From assembly GCF_002002885.1 (NCBI RefSeq), contig NZ_CP019510.1:1240001-1304000 (forward strand): DNA of 64,000 bases. Reading direction: 5' to 3'. This DNA is from Janthinobacterium sp. LM6 (GTDB lineage: Bacteria; Pseudomonadota; Gammaproteobacteria; Burkholderiales; Burkholderiaceae_D). Both the position numbers and the translations under genes were made by a program. The notes beneath the pieces are model-generated. The model ran no database searches, was not told the DNA's origin, and saw nothing but the letters and a program-made list of their open reading frames with translations. Below, piece by piece: positions 1 through 7,619 of the stretch (its first letter is position 1; every line of letters begins with the position of its first letter).

Positions 1-1
1 C

Positions 2-148
2 AGCGGCAGCGGCGGCTTGCCGGCCCTGTCTGCCGCCTACGCCGTGCTGCCCTGTGTTTTGAAACTGCTGGCGGCGCTCATGCTGTGGCGCGCGCCGCTA
101 CAACATATATATAGTGACCATCGGGAGAATCGCGCATGCGCTTCATGA
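2..148 (+). CDS. C-terminal end of a membrane protein, probably an MFS transporter (partial)
   Basis: An open frame enters from the left edge and stops at the TGA at 146-148. The 48 visible residues hold one hydrophobic segment (LPALSAAYAVLPCVLKLLAA) followed by a short polar tail, which is what the last helix and cytoplasmic tail of a permease look like. It overlaps the start of the DUF3833 lipoprotein gene by 13 bases, so it is probably the upstream gene of the same operon. Transporter genes are often found beside DUF3833/SDR/NTF2 sets, which is why I suggest MFS, but the fragment is too short to prove the family. Confidence 0.45.
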   Translation, partial: SGSGGLPALSAAYAVLPCVLKLLAALMLWRAPLQHIYSDHRENRACAS

Positions 149-696
149 CTTATTGCAAACGTTGCCTGCCGCTGGCCGCTATGCTGCTGGCGCTGGCCGC
201 CTGTTCCACGCCGCCCACGCCGGCCATGTACGCGCAGGAATTGCCCGTACTGGATCTGCAACAGTATTTCAACGGCACGCTCGACGCCCACGGCATCTTC
301 CAGGACCGTTCCGGCAAGGTGGTCAAGCGTTTCACCGTGGTGATGCGGGCCAGCTGGGTGGGCGAGACGGGGACCCTGGACGAGGATTTCACGTATGCGG
401 ACGGCAGCCGGCAACGGCGCGTGTGGATCTTGCGCAAGACGGCGCCCGGGCGCTTCATCGGCACGGCGCCCGACGTGATCGGGGAAGCCATCGGCGAAGT
501 GGCGGGCAATGCGCTGCGCTGGCAATACGTGCTGGCGCTGCCCGTCGATGGCACGGTCTACCACGTCGATTTCGAGGACTGGATGTTTCTGATGGATGAC
601 AAGGTCATGCTGAACCGCGCCGCCATGAGCAAGTTCGGCTTCAGCCTGGGCGCCGTCACCTTATCGTTCAGCAAGCGTCCACAGGCGGCCCCATGA
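136..696 (+). CDS. DUF3833 family lipoprotein
   Basis: The 186-residue product begins with a lipoprotein signal peptide: basic start, hydrophobic core and lipobox LAAC, with the lipidated Cys at about residue 23. The mature part (LQQYFNGTLDAHGIFQDRSGKVVKRFTV, later VDFEDWMFLMDDKVMLNRAAMSKFGF) has the features of DUF3833, a small all-beta periplasmic lipoprotein family with no proven biochemical role. The next gene starts inside its stop codon (ATGA), so the two are translationally coupled. The DUF3833/SDR/NTF2 trio recurs in proteobacteria, often with fatty-acid cyclopropanation or sigma-E/ChrR type genes; that association is from memory and is not visible in this window. Confidence 0.8.
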   Translation: MRFMTYCKRCLPLAAMLLALAACSTPPTPAMYAQELPVLDLQQYFNGTLDAHGIFQDRSGKVVKRFTVVMRASWVGETGTLDEDFTYADGSRQRRVWILRKTAPGRFIGTAPDVIGEAIGEVAGNALRWQYVLALPVDGTVYHVDFEDWMFLMDDKVMLNRAAMSKFGFSLGAVTLSFSKRPQAAP

Positions 697-1460
697 ATCG
701 CAAGATCAGCAATTGGGCCGGCAAGCGCGTGTGGATCATCGGCGCGTCCAGCGGCATCGGCGCCGCGTGCGCCACCTTGCTGCTGGAGCAGGGCGCGTGC
801 GTGGCCTTGTCGGCCCGCCACCGCGCCAGCCTGGAACAGTTGTGCGAAGGACAGCCGCTGGCGCAGGCCTTGCCGCTCGATATCACGCAACATGCGCAAG
901 TGCGGGCCGTCTGCGTGCAATTGCAGCAGCAGTGGACGCATATCGACCTGATACTGGTGGTCGCTGGCGGCTATCAAGCCATGCGCGCCGATAGCTTCGA
1001 CCTCGAGGCGGCCCAGGGCTTGCTGGCCCTGAACGTGGGCGGCGTCTTCAATTGCCTGGAGCCGGCCTTGCCGTGGCTGTTGCGCCAGGGTAGCGGCGGC
1101 ATCGGCATCGTCGGCTCGGTGGCCGGCTATGGCGGCTTGCCCAAGGCGCTCGCGTATGGCGCCAGCAAGGCGGCGCTGGTCAACCTGACGGAGTCGCTGT
1201 ATCTGGATTTGCATCCGCGTGGGATTGATGTGTATCAAATCAATCCTGGATTTGTCGCTACGCCTTTGACGGCGAACAATGATTTCAGCATGCCGGCCCT
1301 GATGACGGCGCAGGACGCGGCCGCCGCCATGCTTGACGGTATAGAACGGGGGCAATTCCACATCCACTTTCCGAAACGCTTTACCAATACCATGCGCCTG
1401 GCGCGGCTGTTGCCCTACCGCGCCTACTTTTGGCTGATCCGCAAGGTGACGGGCCTATGA
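693..1460 (+). CDS. Short-chain dehydrogenase/reductase (SDR)
   Basis: This 255-residue classical SDR has a Rossmann fold with the cofactor motif GASSGIG at residues 17-23. The catalytic triad is Ser142 with Tyr155-x-x-x-Lys159 (YGASK). An acidic residue after the second strand is not obvious and basic residues (ARHR, 41-44) follow it, which would favour NADP(H). The substrate cannot be told from the sequence. It overlaps the lipoprotein gene by 4 bases upstream and the NTF2-like gene by 4 bases downstream, so all three are probably one transcript with a shared role. Confidence 0.9.
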   Translation: MNRKISNWAGKRVWIIGASSGIGAACATLLLEQGACVALSARHRASLEQLCEGQPLAQALPLDITQHAQVRAVCVQLQQQWTHIDLILVVAGGYQAMRADSFDLEAAQGLLALNVGGVFNCLEPALPWLLRQGSGGIGIVGSVAGYGGLPKALAYGASKAALVNLTESLYLDLHPRGIDVYQINPGFVATPLTANNDFSMPALMTAQDAAAAMLDGIERGQFHIHFPKRFTNTMRLARLLPYRAYFWLIRKVTGL

Positions 1461-1894
1461 GCGCAACCATGGAAGGCGCGCTGGCGCGTCTGGTGGCGTT
1501 TTACGAGCACCTGAGCCTGGAGAGCCTGGCCCAGCTGGGTGCCGTGTACGCGCCAGATGCCCATTTCAAGGACCCGTTCAACGAGGTGGAAGGGCATGCC
1601 GCCATCCTGGCCATCTTCGAGCACATGTTCGTGCAAGTCGATGCACCGCGGTTTGTCGTGCTGGAAAGTCTGGGGCAGGGGGAGCAAGCGTTCCTGACGT
1701 GGGAGTTTCGCTTTCGCATGAAACGCCTGGTATCTGGCGAACAATGTATCCGTGGAGCAACACATGTGCGTTTCGACGGGCTGGGGCGGGTGGTATTGCA
1801 CCGCGATTATTGGGATGCGGCGGAAGAATTGTATGAAAAACTGCCGGTGCTGGGCCCTTTCATGCGCATGCTCCGGCGCGCAAGCCGGCGCTAG
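1457..1894 (+). CDS. NTF2-like / SnoaL-fold small protein
   Basis: I chose the ATG at 1457 because it overlaps the SDR stop as ATGA; an open frame extends nine codons further upstream. The 145-residue product (LARLVAFYEHLSLESLAQL, VYAPDAHFKDPFNEVEG, LTWEFRFRMKR, IRGATHVRFDGLGRVVLHRDYWDAAEELYEKLP) has the alpha+beta cone pattern of the NTF2/SnoaL superfamily, which includes isomerases, hydrolases and non-catalytic ligand-binding proteins. Last gene of the operon; no terminator hairpin is evident just after its TAG. Confidence 0.8.
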   Translation: MSATMEGALARLVAFYEHLSLESLAQLGAVYAPDAHFKDPFNEVEGHAAILAIFEHMFVQVDAPRFVVLESLGQGEQAFLTWEFRFRMKRLVSGEQCIRGATHVRFDGLGRVVLHRDYWDAAEELYEKLPVLGPFMRMLRRASRR

Positions 1895-1994
1895 GCATGT
1901 TTCTTGATGCTTTTAAGCAAAAAAAGCGAAAAAGAAAAAGTAAATTGTGGGAAATTTGGCTGGCGAAAACTTGATTTCGGTCAATGTGTCGTTT

Positions 1995-2016
1995 TTTTGA
2001 CACAAATATGTCAAAA
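1995..2016. promoter_or_regulatory. Inverted repeat TTTTGACA-N6-TGTCAAAA
   Basis: Perfect 8-bp arms separated by six bases (CAAATA) give a 22-bp dyad in the AT-rich stretch after the NTF2-like gene. Size and spacing fit a dimeric repressor site (TetR or LysR class). There is no gene start within several hundred bases downstream, so the regulated promoter is not identified. A second, weaker repeat, TGTGTC/GACACA, overlaps it at 1985-2004. Confidence 0.35.
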
Positions 2017-2797
2017 TATTGAGAAGGCAACATTGTAAGAAATTGTTTCAACTGATGCGAAATTTACAAGCAACAGTCGTCCTCATCCGTTCCAAGCCGG
2101 TACTCCATGCGCGCGCTGGAAAACATGGAAAACATTTCTATGTGAGCAATTTAAATTACCGGAAAGTCAGTAATTATATTGATACTCTGCCTATTTTCCT
2201 GACGCGCGCGCCGACATCGAAAATCGCGCCTACGCCCCTGAATAATGCGGCAACGCACCAAAACAGGGCGTCATATTTCCCGTTTGCGGGCATCCGGCAG
2301 CAAACATTGGCGATGCCGTGTATGCTTCGTCCCGTTTATCCATTATCGCCTGACAAATTGTGCGCTTTGTCGCGTAAATCATGCAGGGCAAATGGCGGGT
2401 AAAGCATGTTGACGTTTTAATCATGCGCCTGATACTGTTGCACTAATACAACGGGTGTCGACAAGGCATGCGTTATGATGGAATGGTCAATCAGGCCAAT
2501 GCATTGGTTGGCAAGGGGCACTGGCTCTGTCGCGTAGTACGGTTGGCGATGACCGGGATGCCTGAAAACGCACTCGGCCTGGTACCGGAAGTAACATGTT
2601 GGAACTTGATGGAATGTGAAACGGTCGTTATAGTGCCGCTTCCGGTGCCCTTTGAGCACCGAACCGGCGCATGAAAATACGGTCGCTCTGCAGCCTTCAA
2701 GCTTATCGGTGCAATAGCGTGCCGATACCGATATGAATTGTTCCCCTGACCGGAACAGCAATGTGGCAGGTGGAGACCTTGCCCTCACTCATAAAAA

Positions 2798-2814
2798 GCG
2801 CTCTGTTAGAGCGC
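2798..2814 (+). promoter_or_regulatory. Hairpin in the porin leader
   Basis: GCGCTCT-GTT-AGAGCGC forms a 7-bp stem with a 3-base loop about 55 bases before the porin start. No T-run follows, so it is unlikely to be a terminator. It could be a stabilising 5' hairpin of the porin mRNA, a common feature of abundant outer-membrane protein messages. Confidence 0.35.
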
Positions 2815-2869
2815 AGCTCGAGATGCATAGGCTGTATTACTTTTTGCTTCAAAATTAAAGGAAATCGCA

Positions 2870-3949
2870 ATGAAAAAAACTCTGATCACCCTGGCAGTTC
2901 TGGCAGCAGCCACCGGCGTAGCCCAAGCTCAATCGAGCGTTGTTATCTACGGTACCGTTGACGCTGGTTTCGTCAGCGAGCGCGGCGGCAAAGCTGGCTC
3001 CGTGAATAAACTGGACAGCGGCGTTGCTTCGGCTTCCCGTCTGGGCTTCAAAGGTACCGAAGATCTGGGCAGCGGCCTGTCGGCTCTGTTCGTTCTGGAA
3101 GCTGGTTTCGGCGTAGACAACGGCGCGCAAGGTAAAGACGAAGGCCTGTTCGGTCGTCAATCTTACGTAGGCCTGAGCAGCAAAACGAGCGGTACCCTGA
3201 CCCTGGGTCGTCAATACACCCCTTGGTACAACACCCTGTCGAAAGTTGCTGATCCATTCGCAGTGGGCTACGCTGGTTCCGCCAAGAACCTGTTCCCAGC
3301 GAACACCCGCACCAGCAACACCGTGCTGTACACCTCGCCAAACTTCAACGGCTTTGACGCTGACGTGGCTTACACCTTCGGCGAAAAAGCTGAGTCGAAC
3401 AAGTACGGCCGTCAAATCGGCGCGTCGGCTGGCTACTCGAACGGTCCTTTGAATGCACGTCTGGCTTACAACAACACCAGCAACGACGACGTCGGCGTTC
3501 AAGCCGCTAGCGCACGTAACTGGTTGGCTGCAGCTAACTACGACTTCGCAGTTGCTAAAGCTTACGTCGCATACGGCGCAAACAAAGGTTTGAAGAGCGC
3601 CCAGATGAATAACAAAGGCGTTGATGCTAACGGCAACAACTACTACAACTACGCTCCAGCTGCTGCTAGCACCGACAGCAACAACATCCTGGTCGGCGCA
3701 ACCGTACCTGTTGGCCCAGCTGGCACCGTGATGGCTTCGTTCATCCGCACGAACGACAAAACCATCGCCAATGCTGACGCTGATCAATGGGCAGTGGGCT
3801 ACTCGTACGCTCTGTCGAAGCGCACCAGCACCTACGCTTCGTACGCTAAAATCAAGAACAAAAACGGCGCATCCTACACCGTTGGTAACAACAGCAACGT
3901 TGGTTCGGGCGACAAAGCCTTCAACGTTGGCGTTCGTCACTCGTTCTAA
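2870..3949 (+). CDS. General outer-membrane porin
   Basis: The 359-residue product is a betaproteobacterial trimeric porin (OmpC/Porin_4 class) for passive diffusion of small hydrophilic solutes. It starts with a clean signal peptide (MKKTLITLAVLAAATGVAQA, cleavage before QSS), continues with VVIYGTVDAGF, a typical first strand, and ends with the VRHSF aromatic terminus recognised by the Bam machinery. Alternating hydrophobic/polar residues fit 16 strands. A strong ribosome binding site (AAAGGAAA) sits 8 bases upstream. Codon use is narrower and less GC-rich at third positions than the neighbours (many GCT, GTT, AAC), as expected of a very highly expressed gene. Two terminators follow. Confidence 0.95.
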   Translation: MKKTLITLAVLAAATGVAQAQSSVVIYGTVDAGFVSERGGKAGSVNKLDSGVASASRLGFKGTEDLGSGLSALFVLEAGFGVDNGAQGKDEGLFGRQSYVGLSSKTSGTLTLGRQYTPWYNTLSKVADPFAVGYAGSAKNLFPANTRTSNTVLYTSPNFNGFDADVAYTFGEKAESNKYGRQIGASAGYSNGPLNARLAYNNTSNDDVGVQAASARNWLAAANYDFAVAKAYVAYGANKGLKSAQMNNKGVDANGNNYYNYAPAAASTDSNNILVGATVPVGPAGTVMASFIRTNDKTIANADADQWAVGYSYALSKRTSTYASYAKIKNKNGASYTVGNNSNVGSGDKAFNVGVRHSF

Positions 3950-3979
3950 TATTCGCGCAAGCGAAGCTTAGTACCGCTG

Positions 3980-4003
3980 TCAGCATCCCTTCGGGGATGC
4001 TGA
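3980..4003 (+). terminator. UUCG-capped 10-bp hairpin after the porin
   Basis: TCAGCATCCC-TTCG-GGGATGCTGA is a perfect 10-bp stem capped by the extra-stable UUCG tetraloop, 30 bases after the porin stop. It lacks a U-tract, so it probably protects the mRNA 3' end from exonucleases; a proper terminator follows at once. Confidence 0.6.
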
Positions 4004-4012
4004 CAAGCAAGG

Positions 4013-4049
4013 AAACGCGTCTCCAGGCTAGTCCTGGCGGCGCGTTTTT
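4013..4049 (+). terminator. Intrinsic terminator of the porin gene
   Basis: Arms AAACGCG (4013-4019) and CGCGTTT (4041-4047) enclose an inner CCAGG/CCTGG stem, and the 3' arm runs into TTTTT. This is the rho-independent terminator of the porin transcript. Confidence 0.75.
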
Positions 4050-4056
4050 GCATTTG

Positions 4057-4079
4057 CGGCGCCAGTTATAATGGCGCCG
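4057..4079 (+). promoter_or_regulatory. -10 box inside an 8-bp palindrome
   Basis: CGGCGCCA-GTTATAA-TGGCGCCG: perfect 8-bp arms flank the centre, and a consensus TATAAT occupies 4067-4072. The A of the start codon of the next gene is at 4101, giving a leader of about 20 bases. No good -35 is seen at the usual distance (the terminator T-run lies there), so the promoter may depend on an activator or be blocked by a repressor binding the dyad. Confidence 0.5.
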
Positions 4080-4100
4080 TTACTCATGTAAAGGAATGCC

Positions 4101-4643
4101 ATGTATCCATCCACCTCGCCGCGCCTGGCTGTCTTGCTGGCCGCGCTGCTGTTCGCTGGCGCCACGGGCGCCGCTGTCGCTGCCGTCAAGGGCAAGAAGC
4201 CGGCCGGACTGGAGCGCTATGGCGTGGCCGTCTATTCCGACCTGTGCCTGCAAAAGGATAGCGGCGAAATCGGCGGCCAGCGCGTGACCCTGCACCGTTT
4301 TGCCGAGGCCGATTCCGTCATCTATGAATTCACGGCAGGCGCCCTGAGCTGGCCCATCGTGGCCAACGACGTCAACCTGGACGCCGCCACGGGCGCCTTC
4401 GACTTCACCATCGCCGGCGCCGACAGCGAAGAGCGCACCATCGTCGGCAAGTTTTCCAAAGATGGGCAGACCCTGACCCTGGAAGGCGATTACTGCGGCG
4501 GCAACGTGCGCATGCCCATGAAACTGAGCCGCGTGCGCGATTTCGGCCGTCCCCTGAAGCATTGCACGCCGTGCCCGCCGATGCCGCAGGCGCCCGCCGA
4601 GGCGGTGCCTGCCGAGGAAAGCGCACCAGCGCCCGCCGCCTGA
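4101..4643 (+). CDS. Exported protein of unknown function
   Basis: The 180-residue product has an N-terminal signal sequence (SPRLAVLLAALLFAGATGAAVAAV) and ends in a Pro/Ala/Glu-rich tail (PMPQAPAEAVPAEESAPAPAA). The mature part contains Cys in LCLQK, DYCGGN and KHCTPCPP, which could form disulfides. I do not recognise the family. An AAAGGA ribosome binding site lies 7 bases before the ATG. It has its own palindromic promoter and a terminator behind it, so it is probably a single-gene unit expressed under specific conditions. Confidence 0.75.
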   Translation: MYPSTSPRLAVLLAALLFAGATGAAVAAVKGKKPAGLERYGVAVYSDLCLQKDSGEIGGQRVTLHRFAEADSVIYEFTAGALSWPIVANDVNLDAATGAFDFTIAGADSEERTIVGKFSKDGQTLTLEGDYCGGNVRMPMKLSRVRDFGRPLKHCTPCPPMPQAPAEAVPAEESAPAPAA

Positions 4644-4666
4644 GCGATTGTTGCTGTGAAAAAGAA

Positions 4667-4692
4667 AAAGGCCCGGTATCGACCGGGCCTTT
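4667..4692. terminator. Bidirectional terminator
   Basis: AAAGGCCCGGT and ACCGGGCCTTT form an 8-bp GC stem with an ATCG loop, with A-rich and T-rich flanks on the two sides. It lies between two convergent genes and can serve both strands. Confidence 0.8.
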
Positions 4693-4716
4693 GTTATTTT
4701 CAACGCAGCAAGGGGC

Positions 4717-6420
4717 TTACTGGGCCGCTTGCGCCTTTTCCGCATTCGCCCGGATGGTGGCGAGCGTCGCATTCGGCGTGATCAGGTTGCCGTCGTAGCG
4801 CAGCTCGATCAGGGCCGGCAAGTTGTGCGCCTTGGCGTGCGCCAGCGCCCGCTGCAGGGCAGGGGCGAACTCTTCTGTCGTAGCCACCACTTCGCCATGC
4901 GCGCCATACGCTTGCGCCAGCGCCGCAAAATCCGGGTTGTGCAGGGTCGTGCCCGACACGCGACCCGGGTAATCGCGTTCCTGGTGCATGCGGATGGTGC
5001 CGAACATCTGGTTGTTGAAGACGATGATGACCACGCCCGCCTGGTATTGCACGGCGGTGGCCAATTCCTGGCCATTCATCATGTATTCGCCGTCGCCGGC
5101 AAAGGTGATCACGGTGCGCTCGGGGTGCACGATCTTCGCCGCCACGCCGGACGGCACGCCATAGCCCATGGCGCCATTCGTTGGCGCCAGCTGCGTGCGC
5201 ATGCCGCCGTAGCGGTAAAAACGGTGCGCCCACGAGGCGTAATTGCCGGCGCCGTTCGTCAGGATGGTGTCAGCGGGGGCCCGCGCCATGATTTCTTGCG
5301 TCACTTGCCACAGGTCCAGCGGCGCCTGGCCATCCTGGAAGATGGGCGGGCGCTCCTGGTAGGCGGCCAGCTCGGCCTTCGCTTCGGCCGGCGTATGTTT
5401 CCATGCGGCAGCATCGACGGGCGCCATGGCGGCCAGCATGGCGCACACTTGCGGCATGCCGCTGTTGATCATCAGTTCGGCCTGGTAGACGCTGCCCAGC
5501 TCCTCGGCATCCGTATGGATGTGCACCAGGCGCTGGCGCGGCACGGGCGAGTCGAACAGGGTGTAGCCTCCCGTTGTCATTTCACCCAGGCGCGGGCCGA
5601 TGGCGATGACCAGGTCGGCATTTTTCACGCGCGCGGCCAGTTTCGGGTTGATGCCGATGCCGACGTCGCCAATGTAGTTCGGGTGGGCATTGTCGAGCAA
5701 GTCCTGGAAGCGGAAGGCGCAGGCGACGGGCAGGTGATTGCTTTCCGCGAACTGTTGCAGGTCGGCGCACGCTTGCGGCGTCCAGGTGGTGCCACCCAGC
5801 AAGACCAGCGGCTGTTTCGCGGAGGCCAGCATGCTGCGCAGCTGCTGCAACTGGCCGTCCGATGGCGCTGCCTGCACGGGCTGGTAGGCGCGCGTGTCGG
5901 CCACCGTGGCCAGCGAAATGAGCATGTCTTCGGGCAAGGCCAGCACGACGGGTCCGGGACGCCCGCTGGTGGCCACCTGGAAGGCGCGCGCCAGGTATTC
6001 GGGGATGCGCTCGGCGCGGTCGATCTGCGCCACCCACTTGGCCATCTGGCCATACATGCGGCGGTAGTCGATTTCCTGGAATGCTTCGCGGTCGACGAAA
6101 TCATTGCCCACCTGGCCGATGAACAGGATCATCGGGGTGGAATCCTGGTAGGCCGTGTGCACGCCGATCGAGGCGTTGGTGGCGCCCGGTCCGCGCGTGA
6201 CGAAGCAGATGCCCGGCTTGCCCGTCAGCTTGCCGTAGGCTTCGGCCATGAAGGCGGCGCCGCCTTCCTGGCGGTTGATGATGAAGCGGATGCCCGAGTC
6301 GTGCAGGGCGTCGAGCACGTCGAGGTAGCTTTCGCCAGGCACGCCAAAGGCGGTGTCGACACCGTGGATCTGCAGGGCATCGACCAGGATCTGGCCGCCG
6401 GTACGGGATTGTTGCGTCAT
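4717..6420 (-). CDS. Thiamine diphosphate-dependent enzyme, acetolactate-synthase-like
   Basis: I start at the ATG ending at 6420 (MTQQSRTGGQ), where family homology begins; the frame is open 23 codons further upstream. The 567-residue length and three-domain layout match the IlvB/POX superfamily: N-terminal pyrimidine-binding domain with the catalytic Glu in NRQE (residue 52), a central domain, and a C-terminal ThDP/Mg-binding motif GDG...NN at about residues 442-470. It resembles the large catalytic subunit of acetolactate synthase, but the neighbourhood has no small regulatory subunit, so a standalone catabolic decarboxylase or carboligase is equally possible. It converges on the preceding gene across a shared terminator. 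Confidence 0.85.
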   Translation of the reverse strand: MTQQSRTGGQILVDALQIHGVDTAFGVPGESYLDVLDALHDSGIRFIINRQEGGAAFMAEAYGKLTGKPGICFVTRGPGATNASIGVHTAYQDSTPMILFIGQVGNDFVDREAFQEIDYRRMYGQMAKWVAQIDRAERIPEYLARAFQVATSGRPGPVVLALPEDMLISLATVADTRAYQPVQAAPSDGQLQQLRSMLASAKQPLVLLGGTTWTPQACADLQQFAESNHLPVACAFRFQDLLDNAHPNYIGDVGIGINPKLAARVKNADLVIAIGPRLGEMTTGGYTLFDSPVPRQRLVHIHTDAEELGSVYQAELMINSGMPQVCAMLAAMAPVDAAAWKHTPAEAKAELAAYQERPPIFQDGQAPLDLWQVTQEIMARAPADTILTNGAGNYASWAHRFYRYGGMRTQLAPTNGAMGYGVPSGVAAKIVHPERTVITFAGDGEYMMNGQELATAVQYQAGVVIIVFNNQMFGTIRMHQERDYPGRVSGTTLHNPDFAALAQAYGAHGEVVATTEEFAPALQRALAHAKAHNLPALIELRYDGNLITPNATLATIRANAEKAQAAQ

Positions 6421-6581
6421 GTTCGGCTCTTTATATTCTAGTGGGTGGCAAAGAAGTGGGGCAAGCGGTGCGCATGCGCTTGCATGCAAGCAGCTTGCCT
6501 CATTCTATGTGAGCCGATTTGGCCCGGCTTTTGAAATGGCGACACCGAATTACACAATCCCTCGATGGCCACGCCGCGCTT

Positions 6582-6611
6582 TTGCAGAAACATGCTGCGG
6601 CGCGGTACAAT
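6582..6611 (+). promoter_or_regulatory. Promoter of RNase P RNA
   Basis: TTGCAG (6582-6587), an 18-base spacer, and TACAAT (6606-6611). Transcription would start at about 6617, exactly where helix P1 of the RNase P RNA begins, which supports both calls. Confidence 0.6.
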
Positions 6612-6616
6612 GGCGG

Positions 6617-6956
6617 GTGAAGCAGGCCAGACAGTCGCTGGCCGGCGCAGCAATGCGCTGGCGGGAGGAAGGTCCGGACTCCATAGAGCGGGGTGACGGT
6701 TAACGGCCGTCCGTCGAAAGCCGCAAGGTATAAGGCGAGGAATAGGGCCACAGAGACGAGCGTATTAAGTTACGGTGAAACGCGGTAACCTCCACCTGGT
6801 GCAATTTCAAATAGGCACGCGATGATGCTGCTCGCGGAGCGTGCGGGTAGAAAGCTTGAGCGCCCGAGTAATCTGGCGCCTAGAGGAATGACTGTCATAG
6901 CGCCGACCTGCAAGGGAAGGTGCCGTAACAAAATCCGGCCTACCGGCCTGCTTCAC
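6617..6956 (+). ncRNA. rnpB: RNase P RNA (class A)
   Basis: This is the catalytic RNA of RNase P, which matures tRNA 5' ends. Its ends form helix P1: GTGAAGCAGGCC (6617-6628) pairs perfectly with GGCCTGCTTCAC (6945-6956). Inside are the conserved blocks GAGGAAGGTCCGGACTCC (P4 5' strand and CR-I), CAGAGACGA, GGTGAAACGCGGTAA and, near the 3' end, AATCCGGCCTACCGG. At about 340 nucleotides it has the usual length of proteobacterial type A RNAs. The protein-coding frames that cross it are not genes. Confidence 0.95.
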
Positions 6957-7025
6957 TTGAATTCCTGTTCCCTGGTTTGCCAGGGAGCGTATCGGCCGCA
7001 GCGTTTTGCCTGCTGCGCGCCGCCC

Positions 7026-7052
7026 AAAAGCCCCCGCGAGGGGGCTTTTTTT
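7026..7052 (+). terminator. Terminator of rnpB
   Basis: AAAAGCCCCC-GCGA-GGGGGCTTTT, a GNRA-capped stem with a seven-base T-run, 70 bases after the mature rnpB 3' end. Confidence 0.85.
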
Positions 7053-7496
7053 GTTTCTAAAAGTATAGCACTTAAGATAAAGTTGTATATACAACTAAAA
7101 GTGAATAATTGGTTAAAGTTTCTTATCTGCAATTAATTGCTGCATTGCAAAAATAGTTTTCCTGCGTCAGACCAACCCCGGAAAACAGGGCCGATACGCG
7201 CCATGGACGATTATTTTTTGCTTTAAACCAAGTCTTACGTTGCGCTTGATTGCTGTTGCGTCTGGATGGCGAAATTATTGTCATGTGTCAACTAACTGTA
7301 AAAAATTCAATTTTTCGATTTCGTTTTTTTCGATGTTTACGGTAGGAAAACACATGTGTGCAGATGAGGTAGCACATTCACTATCTTTCATAAGTATCTA
7401 ATTTATCGATATATTTTTATTTGAGACTCCTTCAACGATATGCGCTAAGTCCTTAATTTCATTAATAAAATTCCTGTTTTGCCAATCGGAAACCGC
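7053..7496. other. AT-rich spacer before the dcw cluster
   Basis: About 440 bases, much more AT-rich than the neighbouring genes, with no open frame worth calling and no hairpin of note. It separates rnpB from the mraZ promoter and may hold further upstream promoters or UP-like A/T tracts, which I cannot pin down. Confidence 0.6.
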
Positions 7497-7525
7497 TTGA
7501 CCACTATCTTTGCTTCCTCTAAAGT
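7497..7525 (+). promoter_or_regulatory. Candidate mraZ (dcw) promoter
   Basis: TTGACC (7497-7502), a 17-base spacer and TAAAGT (7520-7525). The -10 overlaps the first MraZ box (starting 7524), so a protein bound to the boxes would block polymerase. The promoter drives the first gene of the division and cell wall cluster. Confidence 0.5.
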
Positions 7526-7558
7526 GGGCAACTGTGTGAAAAAGTGTGTTTTTGTGGG
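7524..7558 (+). promoter_or_regulatory. MraZ operator: four direct repeats at 10-bp pitch
   Basis: GTGGG (7524), GTGTG (7534), GTGTG (7544), GTGGG (7554), each separated by five bases. MraZ proteins are known to bind tandem TGGGN repeats with 5-base spacers in front of their own operon and repress it. Here the array ends about 60 bases before the mraZ start and overlaps the candidate -10, the arrangement expected for autoregulation. Confidence 0.75.
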
Positions 7559-7619
7559 AAATTTTCCCTTTTCATCATGATGCGCAAGCGTCGCAACCCA
7601 AGCTCAAAAAAGGTCTTCC

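Larger units (their letters stand above)
1895..2869. other. Long non-coding gap before the porin gene
   Basis: About 975 bases with no credible gene. The first 300 bases are clearly more AT-rich than the flanks and hold an 8-bp inverted repeat at 1995-2016. The short open frames here (2019-2402 plus, 2417-2788 minus) have no ribosome binding site, odd composition and no recognisable motifs. A TTGACG at 2409-2414 could be a -35 but no convincing -10 follows. The last 70 bases are the porin leader. Confidence 0.6.

Noticed and set aside
2019-2402. Possible 127-residue gene in the gap before the porin
   Set aside because: No ribosome binding site, no hydrophobic or domain pattern, and codon use unlike the neighbours.
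2417-2788. Possible 123-residue minus-strand gene before the porin
   Set aside because: No motif or start signal; would run antisense to the porin leader.
4729-6441. 570-residue plus-strand frame antisense to the ThDP enzyme
   Set aside because: The minus strand has all ThDP-enzyme motifs; the plus frame has none.
6822-7136. 104-residue frame overlapping rnpB
   Set aside because: Lies in the RNase P RNA and its terminator; not protein coding.
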